Source of the DNA: CCMP332 sp040218795
Lineage (GTDB): Bacteria > Bacteroidota > Bacteroidia > Cytophagales > CCMP332
Assembly: GCA_040218795.1 (NCBI GenBank)
Contig: JAVJQT010000003.1
Coordinates: forward strand, 1-64,000
DNA: 64,000 bases
Direction: 5' to 3'
This document shows, in pieces, positions 17,132-26,716 of the stretch. The first letter of the stretch is position 1, and every line of letters begins with the position of its first letter. Under the pieces are notes generated by a model, which saw nothing but the letters and a program-made list of their open reading frames with translations, was not told the DNA's origin and did no database searches. The position numbers were made by a program, and so were the translations under genes.

Positions 17132-19078
17132 TTATACGTCTAGCTTGGCGTATTTGGCATTCTTTTCAATGAATTCTCTTCTTGGAGCTACTTCATCTCC
17201 CATCAGCATGGAAAATAAGTGATCCGCTTCAGCCGCACTCTCAATGGTCACCTGTTTAAGATTTCTGAACTCAGGATCCATGGTGGTAGTCCATAATTGT
17301 TCCGGATTCATTTCTCCGAGACCTTTATATCTTTGAATGCCTACTGCATCCTCTTTTCCACCTGCCAATTCCTTTATGATTTCTGCTCTGTCTTTTTCCG
17401 ACCAGGCATATCGTTGTTCCTTACCTTTCTTCAACAAATAAAGCGGAGGTTGAGCAATATATACATATCCTTTTTCAACCAAATCGTTCATGTATCTGAA
17501 AAAGAAGGTTAAGATCAAAGTTCTGATATGGCTGCCGTCTACGTCGGCATCGGTCATAATTATCACTTTATGGTATCTCAATTTTGTAAGGTTCAAAGCC
17601 TTTTCATCTTCTTCCGTTCCAAAACTGACACCCAAAGCGGTAATCATATTTTTTATTTCCTCATTGTCATAAATCTTGTGCTCCTGAGCTTTTTCAACAT
17701 TTAATATTTTTCCTCTTAAAGGTAATATGGCCTGAAACTTCCTTTCTCTCCCCTGCTTGGCTGATCCACCGGCAGAGTCTCCCTCCACAAGGTACAATTC
17801 GCATTTTGAAGGATCTTTCTCAGAGCAATCGGCTAATTTTCCCGGTAAGCCACTGCCTCCCATTACATTTTTACGCTGAACCATTTCACGCGCTTTTCTG
17901 GCAGCGTGTCTGGCTTGTGCCGCTAAAATCACTTTTTGAACAATGATTCTCGCTTCTTTGGGATGTTCTTCCAGGTATTCATATAATGCTGTTCCAAGGC
18001 ATCCTTCAACGGCACCACTTACTTCTGAATTTCCAAGTTTGGTTTTTGTTTGACCTTCAAATTGAGGTTCCTGTACTTTTACAGAAATTACAGCAGTAAG
18101 TCCTTCTCTAAAATCGTCACCACTTATGTCGATTTTTACTTTATCCAAGAGACCTGATTTATCTGCCCAGCTTTTTAAAGTTCGGGTCAATGCCCTTCTA
18201 AATCCGGTTACGTGAGTTCCACCTTCAATGGTATTGATATTATTTACATAGGAAAACACATGTTCGTTATAGGAAGTATTGTACTGCAATGCCACTTCAA
18301 CTGGAACACCGTCTTTTTCACTCTCTACATAAATTGGGTCTTGAATTAGTCTTTCTCTGGTGCTGTCCAAATATTGGACAAACTCAACGAGCCCACCCTC
18401 AGAAAAAAAGTAATCTTTTAGATTTTCTCCATTTTCATCCTGCTCTCTGTCATCTTCGAGATGGATTTTGATTCCCTTATTCAGATAGGCCAATTCGCGC
18501 AATCTGGCAGAGACTGTTCCGAAATTATATTCCGATACAATAAAAATAGAATCATCCGGGGTGAAGGTAATTATGGTTCCATTAATATCCGTTTTGCCTA
18601 CTTCGTCTACTTTACTTTGAGGCACACCTTTAGCATAGGTTTGCTGATAGACTTTACCATCCCTATGGATAACCGCTTTGAGGCTTTTTGACAATGCATT
18701 TACACAAGACACACCTACACCATGTAATCCACCGGATACTTTGTAGGAATCCTTATCGAATTTCCCTCCTGCATGGAGGACTGTCATAACTACTTCTAAA
18801 GCCGATTTTTTTTCTTTCTCGTGATAATCAATTGGAATACCTCTTCCGTTATCCTGAACTGAAATCGAATTGTCCTTGTGAATAGTAACTGATATCTCAT
18901 CACAATAGCCACCCATGGCCTCATCGATCGAATTATCAACAACTTCCCAGATTAGATGGTGAAGACCTTTTACACCTACGTCACCGATATACATCGCCGG
19001 TCTTTTACGCACTGCTTCAAGTCCCTCAAGCACCTGAATATTACCGGCCGAGTAGTCTTTTTTATTTTCTTTGCTCAA
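17132..19078 (-). CDS. gyrB: DNA gyrase subunit B
   Basis: 648 residues, the short GyrB form. The GHKL ATPase begins IQVLEGLEAVRKRPAMYIG with DNSIDEAMGG and the QDNGRGIP and GGLHGVGVSCVNAL motifs. The TOPRIM domain has LVEGDSAGGSA and TDADVDGSHIRTL. The C-terminal tail has the RYKGLGEMN motif. It is the ATP-driven subunit that introduces negative supercoils together with GyrA (not in this window). ParE is possible in principle, but the sequence at the QRYKGLGEMNPEQLW end and the overall fit favour GyrB. Confidence 0.95.
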   Translation of the reverse strand: MSKENKKDYSAGNIQVLEGLEAVRKRPAMYIGDVGVKGLHHLIWEVVDNSIDEAMGGYCDEISVTIHKDNSISVQDNGRGIPIDYHEKEKKSALEVVMTVLHAGGKFDKDSYKVSGGLHGVGVSCVNALSKSLKAVIHRDGKVYQQTYAKGVPQSKVDEVGKTDINGTIITFTPDDSIFIVSEYNFGTVSARLRELAYLNKGIKIHLEDDREQDENGENLKDYFFSEGGLVEFVQYLDSTRERLIQDPIYVESEKDGVPVEVALQYNTSYNEHVFSYVNNINTIEGGTHVTGFRRALTRTLKSWADKSGLLDKVKIDISGDDFREGLTAVISVKVQEPQFEGQTKTKLGNSEVSGAVEGCLGTALYEYLEEHPKEARIIVQKVILAAQARHAARKAREMVQRKNVMGGSGLPGKLADCSEKDPSKCELYLVEGDSAGGSAKQGRERKFQAILPLRGKILNVEKAQEHKIYDNEEIKNMITALGVSFGTEEDEKALNLTKLRYHKVIIMTDADVDGSHIRTLILTFFFRYMNDLVEKGYVYIAQPPLYLLKKGKEQRYAWSEKDRAEIIKELAGGKEDAVGIQRYKGLGEMNPEQLWTTTMDPEFRNLKQVTIESAAEADHLFSMLMGDEVAPRREFIEKNAKYAKLDV

Positions 19079-19131
19079 ATTGAAATGGATTTATTTTTTA
19101 AGGCTGCTAAAATACAATTTTAAACCGAAAA

Positions 19132-19153
19132 TCCGGCATTTTTATACGCCGGA
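19132..19153 (-). terminator. Possible terminator hairpin after the LysE-type gene
   Basis: TCCGGC (19132-19137) pairs with GCCGGA (19148-19153) around a 10-base AT loop. On the minus strand the hairpin is followed by a short TTTT. It is located between the stop of the exporter gene and the start of gyrB. It is a short stem, so only a weak terminator call. Confidence 0.4.
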
Positions 19154-19194
19154 AATAGTCTGCGAAACTCTGCTTTTTAAGCCTGAAAATCAAG

Positions 19195-19836
19195 TTAAAA
19201 AATGCCTTTCCAATCCAATAGCAAGCTGAAGAAAAAAAGGATCATTCTGGCACCGAAAATTATAAACAGTATGGCAAGAATTCTATTGACGATAATTAAT
19301 ATTTTATCTTTAATCAACAATCTTATTTTATTGGCAAAATAGGCTTTGAATAAATCAGTGATAAGGATAGTTGTTAACAATCCCGAAAAGAAAAATCTGA
19401 ATTCCAAGGGGGAATAGGTCTGTCGAACTCCAAGGGTCCCAATAACTCCGATCCAAATCATTAAGGTAAATGGATTAACCCCATTAATTAGCATCCCTTT
19501 AAAAAAATACCATACTACCCGATGTCCTTTTTCAAAAGCGATTTTATCTTTGATTTTAACTTTTTTGTTAAAGCTTGTAATCCCTAAGCCTATTAATACC
19601 AATCCCGAAACAAGGCTAAATGTCTGCTGAAATAAATTTGATTCCATTGCCCCGGAAAAACCAAAATATATTAGAGTAACTATTATCAAGTCACTTAGTA
19701 TAATTCCAAAGGCAAAAAAGGCTGCCGGTACAAATCCGCCTTCCAGGCTTACTTTTATCAAATAGAAAAAAGCAGGACCTACGAATAGAGCCAGAATTAA
19801 GCCCACAAAAAATCCATCCAGAATTATTTCAAACAC
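19195..19836 (-). CDS. LysE/RhtB-family membrane exporter
   Basis: 213 residues with about six hydrophobic segments, the length and layout of LysE/RhtB amino acid exporters. The N-terminus has the family's GPAFFYLIKVSLEGGF pattern (first transmembrane span with a conserved G-P pair). A central hydrophilic loop (KVKIKDKIAFEKG) separates the two three-helix halves, and INGVNPFTLMIW resembles the family's second repeat. The substrate cannot be deduced. It is upstream of gyrB on the same strand, but a hairpin and 116 bp lie between. It is divergent from fabH. Confidence 0.8.
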   Translation of the reverse strand: MFEIILDGFFVGLILALFVGPAFFYLIKVSLEGGFVPAAFFAFGIILSDLIIVTLIYFGFSGAMESNLFQQTFSLVSGLVLIGLGITSFNKKVKIKDKIAFEKGHRVVWYFFKGMLINGVNPFTLMIWIGVIGTLGVRQTYSPLEFRFFFSGLLTTILITDLFKAYFANKIRLLIKDKILIIVNRILAILFIIFGARMILFFFSLLLDWKGIF

Positions 19837-19936
19837 AATTCAATTTTAAGAAAATTGATTTTAAGCGAGCCATTAGCACAAAATAATATTCAATAATGAT
19901 CAAATTTTGTAATATTGTTCATAGACCTAAATCGAT

Positions 19937-20935
19937 ATGAGAAATTCCAAAATCGCCGGAATGGGCTTTTATGTGCCTGAAAAAGTTGTTAAGAACAGCG
20001 ATCTCCAAAAATTCATGGATACCAATGACGAATGGATCCAGGAGCGGACCGGTATTAAAGAAAGAAGATATTACGATAAGAAGAAAGACACCGTAGCCAA
20101 CATGGGTGTAAAAGCCGCAAAAATTGCTTTAGAACGGGCAAATCTTAAAGCCGATGATCTTGATTTTATCATTTTCGCAACCCTTAGTCCCGATTACTTT
20201 TTTCCTGGCTCAGGTGTATTGGTTCAAAAAGAATTAGGTATAAAAGAGATCGGCGCACTTGATGTTCGAAATCAATGTTCGGGCTTTATTTATGCATTAT
20301 CCATTGCCGACAATTTTATTAAAACGGGTATGTATGACAATGTATTGGTAATAGGATCTGAAATTCATTCTTCAGGTCTCGACATGAGCACAAGAGGAAG
20401 GAATGTATCGGTTATATTTGGTGATGGTGCCGGTGCTTGTGTGCTCAAACCCGAAAAAGATAGTAACAAAGGTATTTTAACAACGAATTTACACTCTCAG
20501 GGTGAATTTGCAGAAGAACTTGCAGTAATACATCCGGGTTCAAGTGGTGATGAGAGACTTACAAAAGATATGATCGATGATGCCAGAATCTATCCTTACA
20601 TGAATGGAAATTTTGTATTTAAGCATGCGGTTACGAGAATGCCTGAAGCCATTATGGAAGCATTGAATAAAACCGGTAAAAAAATTGAAGATGTAGATTT
20701 GGTCATTCCGCATCAAGCCAATGCAAGAATTACGGAATTTGTTGCCCGGACCTTTAAGCTGCCTCCGGAAAAAGTTGTAAGTAATATTCACAAATATGGC
20801 AATACAACTGCGGCGTCCATTCCCATTGCAATGTGCGAAGCCTGGGAAGAAGGCCGATTTAAAGAAGGTGATTTGGTGTGCCTTACAGCATTTGGCAGTG
20901 GCTTTACCTGGGCATCAGCGCTTGTTCAATTTTAA
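19937..20935 (+). CDS. fabH: 3-oxoacyl-ACP synthase III
   Basis: 332 residues. Thiolase fold with the KAS III triad: Cys-114 (RNQCSGFIYA), His-259 (IPHQANARI) and Asn-289 (HKYGNTTAAS). It condenses acetyl- or branched acyl-CoA with malonyl-ACP to start fatty acid synthesis. The ATG at 19937 gives the normal N-terminus (SKIAGMGFYVPEKVV, DEWIQERTGIKERR). The chromosome context (LysE-type exporter, MATE pump) is not a fab operon, so it could be one of several KAS III homologues; the true substrate class is open. Its 3' end overlaps the MATE gene by 32 bp, tail to tail. Confidence 0.9.
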   Translation: MRNSKIAGMGFYVPEKVVKNSDLQKFMDTNDEWIQERTGIKERRYYDKKKDTVANMGVKAAKIALERANLKADDLDFIIFATLSPDYFFPGSGVLVQKELGIKEIGALDVRNQCSGFIYALSIADNFIKTGMYDNVLVIGSEIHSSGLDMSTRGRNVSVIFGDGAGACVLKPEKDSNKGILTTNLHSQGEFAEELAVIHPGSSGDERLTKDMIDDARIYPYMNGNFVFKHAVTRMPEAIMEALNKTGKKIEDVDLVIPHQANARITEFVARTFKLPPEKVVSNIHKYGNTTAASIPIAMCEAWEEGRFKEGDLVCLTAFGSGFTWASALVQF

Positions 20936-22277
20936 TTAATGTCTTTGGTTTCGTTTTACGGAAAAAACGATAGCCCAATAATATGGCTGCCGAGCCCAAA
21001 CCAATTATAAATCCATACCAAACGCCCTGAACGCCCATATTGAGCCAAAAAGCAAAAATATACGAGCAGGGAAGTCCTAAACCCCAGTAGGAAAATACAG
21101 CTATCAAAGTGGGCCATTTTACATCGGAAAGGCCTCGAAGCGCACCCATTGCAGCAACTTGCAATCCATCAAATATCTGGAATGCTGCAGAAATAATTAT
21201 TAGACTCGATGCCATTTTTATAACGGAAATTTCTTCAACATATAAAGTTGGCAACCAGGTATTTAAGATTATAAAAATCAATCCGGCAATGGCCATAAAA
21301 ATTGCCGACATCTCCATGCCAATTTTGCCAACTGTTCTTACCATATCAAATTTCATGGCTCCGAGTTGATTGCCTACACGTATGGTCGATGCAGCGCCTA
21401 AACCCGCTGCCATAACATAAGTTGCCGAGGCAATACTAATTGCAATTTGATGGGAAGCCAATTCTCTATAGCCTATCCAGCCGACCATGATTGCCGATAT
21501 TGAAAAAGCACCGGCCTCGAAAACCATTTGCATTCCACTGGGGCCACCAATATTGAGGATGTCCCGAATATTTGAGAGTCCAAGGGCAGAACTTGAAACA
21601 ACTTTTATCTTAAAATCTTTAAAGTCTCTTAAATACAAAACTGCGAACATCATTCCCAGAGCCATTAATATCCTTGATATTAATGTAGCATAGCCGGCTC
21701 CCATTAATCCATATGCAGGAAAGCCAAGTTTGCCAAAAATGAGTATGTAATTGAGAATAATATTGAATGCATTGCCTATGATACTAATGTACATGGCGGT
21801 TTTAGTAATGGAAACCCCATCTGCAAATTGTTTATAGTTCTGAAAAACCATAAAGGGGATCATTGAAATTGCAATGACCTTTAAATAAGGAATTGCCAGT
21901 TCGACAATAAGAGCCTCCTGATCCAGGTATTGAAATATCCAGGTGCTGTAAAACATCAGCAAAAAAATCATTACTCCAATTCCTGTATTTACTAAAAGTC
22001 CGCTTTGTTGGAAGGTATTGATTCTGGAAATATTATTTTGTCCATGCGCATTGGCCACTAGCGGTGTCAGACCAAAAGACATTCCCAATCCAAAAACCAT
22101 TGGCATTACCATAACAGTATTTGCAAGTGAAGAAGCAGCCAGTTTGTCTGCTCCAATCTGACCCACCATGATATTATCTATCAGGCCTGTCATGATATGA
22201 CTCAAATAAGCCAACGATACCGGATAAGCTAGTAAAAACGTTTTTCGATATTCTGTAAGTCTAGATTGAAGCTCCAT
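20904..22277 (-). CDS. MATE-family efflux transporter
   Basis: 457 residues, twelve predicted hydrophobic segments arranged as two six-helix halves, the size of NorM-type sodium- or proton-coupled multidrug antiporters. N-terminal LAYPVSLAYLSHIMTGLIDNIMVGQIGADKLAA is family-typical in position. The second half begins with PSGMQMVFEAGAFSISAIMVGWIG. The substrate cannot be assigned. It is convergent with fabH (32-bp overlap) and divergent from clpP. Confidence 0.9.
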   Translation of the reverse strand: MELQSRLTEYRKTFLLAYPVSLAYLSHIMTGLIDNIMVGQIGADKLAASSLANTVMVMPMVFGLGMSFGLTPLVANAHGQNNISRINTFQQSGLLVNTGIGVMIFLLMFYSTWIFQYLDQEALIVELAIPYLKVIAISMIPFMVFQNYKQFADGVSITKTAMYISIIGNAFNIILNYILIFGKLGFPAYGLMGAGYATLISRILMALGMMFAVLYLRDFKDFKIKVVSSSALGLSNIRDILNIGGPSGMQMVFEAGAFSISAIMVGWIGYRELASHQIAISIASATYVMAAGLGAASTIRVGNQLGAMKFDMVRTVGKIGMEMSAIFMAIAGLIFIILNTWLPTLYVEEISVIKMASSLIIISAAFQIFDGLQVAAMGALRGLSDVKWPTLIAVFSYWGLGLPCSYIFAFWLNMGVQGVWYGFIIGLGSAAILLGYRFFRKTKPKTLIKIEQALMPR

Positions 22278-22390
22278 ATTGGGGGCGCAAATTTACTTAG
22301 TTTTTCAAATGATTTTTATATACTATATAAATGTGTCATTTTGTAATACCAACGGAAGATTTTAGATTTGATCGCCTTAAAAAACAAACA

Positions 22391-22981
22391 ATGAATTCAT
22401 CAGAAAAAAAAGACACAAAAGAAGAAGTAAAAGAGAAAAGCCTGCGCCAACAAATTGAGAAAACTTTTCTCGATCAAAGGAAGGTCTTTCTTTGGGGAGC
22501 CGTAGATGATGAGTCTGCTGAAAAAATAGTTAATCAATTACTTTTTCTTGAAGCAAAAGAGCCGGGAAAAGTGATTAAATTTTATATAAATAGTCCCGGA
22601 GGAATAGTTACAAGTGGAATGGTAATAATGGATACCATGAAAATGATCAGCTCTCCGGTGCATACCATTTGCATGGGTATGGCAGCATCTATGGGTTCAT
22701 TATTGTTATCTCAGGGAGAAAAGGGAAAACGTACAATTTTCCCAAGTGGAAGGGTTATGATACATCAACCGAGTATTGGAGGAATGCAGGGAAGAGCCTC
22801 AGACATTGAAATTACGGCCATTCAAATTCAAAAAACCAAGGAACAATCAGCAAAAATATTGGCAGATAATTGTGGTCAAAAATTTGAAAAAGTAATGGAA
22901 GATTTTGACCGCGACTATTGGATGGATGCTAAAGAAGCCATCGAATATGGCATTGTAGATAAGGTTGAAAAATCTTTCTAA
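22391..22981 (+). CDS. clpP: ATP-dependent Clp protease proteolytic subunit
   Basis: 196 residues from the ATG at 22391; a longer in-frame start at 22331 would add 20 residues (MCHFVIPTEDF...) that look like upstream sequence, so the shorter form is preferred. The serine protease triad is Ser-100 (GMAASMGSLL), His-125 (VMIHQPS) and an Asp in DRDYWMDA (~175). The INSPGG motif at ~66-71 is typical. It has an unusually long lysine/glutamate-rich N-terminus before the first strand (EKKDTKEEVKEKS). It forms the peptidase barrel working with ClpX or ClpA. The sulfotransferase gene follows after 12 bp. Confidence 0.93.
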   Translation: MNSSEKKDTKEEVKEKSLRQQIEKTFLDQRKVFLWGAVDDESAEKIVNQLLFLEAKEPGKVIKFYINSPGGIVTSGMVIMDTMKMISSPVHTICMGMAASMGSLLLSQGEKGKRTIFPSGRVMIHQPSIGGMQGRASDIEITAIQIQKTKEQSAKILADNCGQKFEKVMEDFDRDYWMDAKEAIEYGIVDKVEKSF

Positions 22982-22993
22982 TCAATTCATGCT

Positions 22994-23902
22994 TTGAAAT
23001 ATATATTTATAGTTGGAGTGGGCAGGTCCGGAACAACGCTTTTGCAGAGCATCCTGAATGCGCACTCTGACATTGCTTTTACACCGGAAAGCCATTTCTT
23101 ATTTCACTATTTAAGTCCAAAATCAAATAAAAAGTTACCTAAAGACAAAGAAGAGTTAACCAATATCCTCGAAAAGGATGACCATCTTAAAAGACTCCAA
23201 CTCGACCTTAAAGATTTAACTCATGATTTGGAATTGGATTCAAACTTCTGGATCAATTTATTTAGGAAAATACTCAATGAGTACGCCAAAAAAGAAAATG
23301 TTAATACCATTGGCGATAAGGATCCAATGAATTCCGGATTACTAAAAGTTATTAAAAAATATTTTCCCGAAGCATTGGTTATTCATATCATACGCGACCC
23401 CCGCGATGTCCTATTGTCAAGATTGAAATCTGATTGGGGTGCAAAATATCCTTTGTTAGCACATTTGGGAGATCATAAAGTAAGTCTCGAAAAAGCCATG
23501 ACTGAAGGCCCCGAACTTTTTCAAGAAAATTATTTTGAAATCCGCTATGAAGACCTTATTGCTGATACTGAAAATGAAGTGAAAAAAATCTGCGGGTTTT
23601 TATCGGTTGATTTTGAATCTCAAATGCTCAATTTTTCAAAAAGTTCGGAAAAACTTGTGAGTAAAGAAGAGCGCCAATGGAAAGGAAATATTTTTGGTCA
23701 GATTATGACGAAAAATCAAGGTAAATGGAAAAAAGGCTTGACTAATTTCCAAAAACAAATCAGTTCTTTAATAATAGGAAACCTCATTGTTAAATTGGGT
23801 TATGAAAAACCTGTTAAATACCCTCTTTACCTGATTATCTTTAAATTAATCTTTATCCCCATAGAAATTTATTTTAATCGTAAATACAAATTGCAGGATT
23901 GA
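22994..23902 (+). CDS. PAPS-dependent sulfotransferase
   Basis: 302 residues. The 5'-phosphosulfate loop is GVGRSGTTLLQS (residues ~7-18) and the 3'-phosphate motif is IRDPRDVLLSRLKS (around residues 133-146), placing it in the Sulfotransfer_1/3 type family that moves sulfate from PAPS to sugar or other hydroxyls. The start is TTG at 22994; the nearby ATG at 22989 is followed by a stop in its frame. Its stop overlaps the start of the next gene by 4 bp. Placed at the head of the glycan cluster, it probably sulfates the polysaccharide (inference). Confidence 0.85.
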   Translation: MKYIFIVGVGRSGTTLLQSILNAHSDIAFTPESHFLFHYLSPKSNKKLPKDKEELTNILEKDDHLKRLQLDLKDLTHDLELDSNFWINLFRKILNEYAKKENVNTIGDKDPMNSGLLKVIKKYFPEALVIHIIRDPRDVLLSRLKSDWGAKYPLLAHLGDHKVSLEKAMTEGPELFQENYFEIRYEDLIADTENEVKKICGFLSVDFESQMLNFSKSSEKLVSKEERQWKGNIFGQIMTKNQGKWKKGLTNFQKQISSLIIGNLIVKLGYEKPVKYPLYLIIFKLIFIPIEIYFNRKYKLQD

Positions 23903-24957
23903 GTGTGCACAAATTGATATTGACCTCAGATTATGAAATTTATGGCAATGGCAGCGGTGATGTTAATAATTGTCTTATAAAACCCACTGAGGAATTATTA
24001 AGCATTTGTGATACTCGAAATATACGCATGTGCTTTTTTGTTGATGTTTGTGAAATATGGGCATTTGAAGCGCTTGAAAAACAAAATCCTAATTTCAATC
24101 ACGCCTCTTTAATTAAAAATCAACTTATAAAAATTATTCAATCAGGACATGACATTCAATTGCATTTGCACCCTCAATGGATCGGAGCAAAATACGTTGA
24201 GCAAAAATGGAATCTGAATTATCAATACTGGCGATTGGTAGAAACAGCTTCACTTGATTTTGGTGAATTTGGAAAAGGTGTTTTGGGTCTCTTGAATAAA
24301 GGAAAGACCTGGTTGGAAAATTTAATTATGCCTATTGATTCAAAATATCTGTGTAAGTCATTTCGCGCAGGGGCATGGTGTATACAGCCAGAAGAAGATA
24401 TTATTGAATCCCTGAAAAGACTGGAATTCAAAAAGGAAAGCAGTGTGGCTAAAGGATTAAAATTTGAAGGTCGCTTAACCTATTATGATTTTACTTCATT
24501 AAAGGATTACCCAAACCAATGGCCCCTTGGATTAAATTTAAGGGCAATCGACAGTCAAAGCGGATTATTGGAGATTCCAATCGCTTCAGCTAAGGCCGGG
24601 CTCTTGGATCAGCTGAAGTTTGCCTATTTAAAACGAAAAAGAAAACACCCGGTTTACCCGAACAACAGCGAAGTCAGATTTTATCAAAAGGAAAGTTCAA
24701 GTCAATTAGAAAAAATCAAAAGACACCTATTTCCCGGATATAGAATGCTTGATTTTGCATCAGGAAGTACTTTTGAAGAACTGAAATTTATCACAGAATA
24801 TCATATAAAAAAGCATAGTGAAAACTCAAATATCATTGCAATTAGTCATCCGAAAAATTTCGGAGTAAAAATCGAGTTTGAAAATTATCTAAATTGGTGT
24901 GATAAGAATGACAATATCACATTTGAATACAAGAACGAACCATATTTCTGGAGATAA
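23899..24957 (+). CDS. Polysaccharide deacetylase-like protein
   Basis: 352 residues, NodB-like (CE4) fold features: ILTSDYEI near the N-terminus (metal-binding Asp), GHDIQLHLHPQW (HxH metal ligands) and SFRAGAWCIQP. Probably removes acetyl groups from a glycan precursor. The start is TTG at 23899, overlapping the sulfotransferase stop; GTG at 23905 is an alternative. The 3' end reaches the DegT aminotransferase gene with no promoter-sized gap, so these genes form one transcription unit. Confidence 0.75.
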   Translation: MSVHKLILTSDYEIYGNGSGDVNNCLIKPTEELLSICDTRNIRMCFFVDVCEIWAFEALEKQNPNFNHASLIKNQLIKIIQSGHDIQLHLHPQWIGAKYVEQKWNLNYQYWRLVETASLDFGEFGKGVLGLLNKGKTWLENLIMPIDSKYLCKSFRAGAWCIQPEEDIIESLKRLEFKKESSVAKGLKFEGRLTYYDFTSLKDYPNQWPLGLNLRAIDSQSGLLEIPIASAKAGLLDQLKFAYLKRKRKHPVYPNNSEVRFYQKESSSQLEKIKRHLFPGYRMLDFASGSTFEELKFITEYHIKKHSENSNIIAISHPKNFGVKIEFENYLNWCDKNDNITFEYKNEPYFWR

Positions 24958-24961
24958 TCAG

Positions 24962-26122
24962 ATGTCTGAAGCGCAGAATTATGATTTTAAGAGTGATTTA
25001 ATAAAGTATATTACTGCTTTATACCCTCAAAAATCGCATATCTCATTGAGTGAACCTATTATTTCAAAAGAAGACAAACAAAAGGTATTGGGGGTTTTGG
25101 AAGATAACATGATTTCAAGTTACGGCCCGGAAGTTTCAAAATTTGAGAAATTGCTTGCTGATTATTGTGGGACACAAAAAGTCATCTCGGTTATAAATGG
25201 CACTGCTGCTTTACACCTTTCACTTAAAGCTTTGGGAATTGGTGAAAACGATGAAGTAATTACACAGTCTTATTCCTACATCGCTGTGCCTAATGCCATT
25301 AATTATTCAGGCGCTGAACCGGTATTTATCGATAATGACATTTCAAGTCTGGGAATCAATTCTGAAAATTTAGAAAAGACCATACAAGAGCAGTATGAAT
25401 GGGACAAAAATCATTTAATAAATAAAAAAACAGGTAAAAAATTAAAAGCGATTATTGCAGTTTATGCCTTTGGTCAGGTCTATGATGTGAATGCTGTTAA
25501 ATCGGTTTGTGATAAATACAAAATCGACTTAATTGAAGATGCCGCTGAAGCGCTGGGTACTTTTATTAATGGAAAGCATGCCGGCAGCTTTGGAAAACTA
25601 GGCGTTTTAAGTTTCAATGGAAATAAAATCTGTTCAAGCGGCGCAGGCGGTGGAATAATTTGTAATGATGATGATTTAAGTCAAAAAATTAAACACCTGA
25701 GCACAACTGCCAAAAGAGTGAACAAATCGGGAATTGATTTTGATCAATTGGGATATAATTATAGAATGGCCAATATCAATGCCGCATTGGGTTTATCACA
25801 GCTCAATGACATCGATAAAAAACTTAAGGCCAAAGCGAAGTTAAGAAGAGCCTATGAAAGTTTTCTGGACAAGTATAATTATAAATTAATTGGGAATGAA
25901 AATACCAACAACTGGCTTAATAGTATTCTTTTAAATTCAAAAGAGGAAAAAATTGAACTTTTAAATCTAGCCAGAGAATCTAATATTCAAATGGAATCTT
26001 CATGGGTATATCTCCCTGAAACTAGTTTTTATAAGGATGCACAAGTCTACAATATTGCAAACGCCAAAGCTATATCAGATCGTATCGTTCAATTACCTGG
26101 CAGTCTTGATTTTGAATTCTGA
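24962..26122 (+). CDS. LegC-type sugar aminotransferase (DegT/DnrJ/EryC1)
   Basis: 386 residues from the ATG at 24962; an earlier in-frame ATG at 24899 lies inside the deacetylase gene and is less likely. PLP aminotransferase fold: NGTAALHLSL in the cofactor pocket, EDAAEALG with the PLP-contacting Asp, and SFNGNKICSSGAGG with the lysine that forms the internal aldimine. The NKKTGKKLKAII insertion is characteristic of the LegC/PglE-like branch that makes 4-amino-4,6-dideoxy sugars. The adjacent acetyltransferase (1-bp overlap) fits a bacillosamine- or legionaminate-type acetamido-sugar pathway. Confidence 0.85.
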   Translation: MSEAQNYDFKSDLIKYITALYPQKSHISLSEPIISKEDKQKVLGVLEDNMISSYGPEVSKFEKLLADYCGTQKVISVINGTAALHLSLKALGIGENDEVITQSYSYIAVPNAINYSGAEPVFIDNDISSLGINSENLEKTIQEQYEWDKNHLINKKTGKKLKAIIAVYAFGQVYDVNAVKSVCDKYKIDLIEDAAEALGTFINGKHAGSFGKLGVLSFNGNKICSSGAGGGIICNDDDLSQKIKHLSTTAKRVNKSGIDFDQLGYNYRMANINAALGLSQLNDIDKKLKAKAKLRRAYESFLDKYNYKLIGNENTNNWLNSILLNSKEEKIELLNLARESNIQMESSWVYLPETSFYKDAQVYNIANAKAISDRIVQLPGSLDFEF

Positions 26123-26715
26123 TGGATAATAATTTTGTGATTTTTGGTTGTTCGGGGCATGCACGTGTAGTGCTTGAAAATATTCTAAGCAATGGAGATG
26201 GCCACTTTTTAGGCTGGATCGACAATACTGTGAAAAATGGGACAAAAGTCTTTGGTTTTCCTGTAATCGGAAATGATGAGGATTTAAAAAGCCTGTATTT
26301 GAATGAAAAATTTTCAGGTATAGTCGGGATTGGAAATATCGTATTGCGGCAAAAGGTGGTCAGATATATTGTAAAACATATTCCCGATTTTGAGTTTATA
26401 AATTCTATACATTCAAGTGCCATTATTTCCCCAAGCGCCAATTTAGGGGATGGTATCGCTATAATGCCGGGAGCTATAATTAATTCAGAATCAAAAATCG
26501 GAAATCACAGCATAATCAATACCGGTTCTCAGGTAGATCACAATTGTGAAGTCGCTGAGTATGTGAATATTTCACCGGCAGTAATTCTAGGAGGTAATGT
26601 GAAAATTGGATCATCAAGTAATATCGGAATTGGATCGCTCATTATTAATAACCTGACTATCCCAAATGGAACAAAAATAAAAGCGGGTACAACGCTGACC
26701 CGTTCTATATTGTAA
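26122..26715 (+). CDS. Sugar N/O-acetyltransferase, PglD/NeuD family
   Basis: 197 residues. An N-terminal Rossmann-like sugar-nucleotide half (FGCSGHARVV) precedes a left-handed beta-helix of hexapeptide repeats (from ~residue 105). The proposed catalytic base is the His in QVDHNCEV, and the following family position, often His, is Asn here (EYVNISPA). It should acetylate the amino group made by the upstream aminotransferase, whose stop codon it overlaps by one base (TGATG). Expected product: a diacetamido sugar nucleotide. NeuD-type O-acetylation is an alternative. Confidence 0.85.
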   Translation: MDNNFVIFGCSGHARVVLENILSNGDGHFLGWIDNTVKNGTKVFGFPVIGNDEDLKSLYLNEKFSGIVGIGNIVLRQKVVRYIVKHIPDFEFINSIHSSAIISPSANLGDGIAIMPGAIINSESKIGNHSIINTGSQVDHNCEVAEYVNISPAVILGGNVKIGSSSNIGIGSLIINNLTIPNGTKIKAGTTLTRSIL

Positions 26716-26716
26716 A

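Noticed and set aside
22331..22390. Longer start for clpP at 22331
   Set aside because: The added 20 residues do not resemble a ClpP N-terminus. The ATG at 22391 gives a plausible protein.
24899..24961. Longer start for the LegC-type aminotransferase
   Set aside because: It would lie inside the deacetylase coding end, and the ATG at 24962 directly precedes conserved-type sequence.
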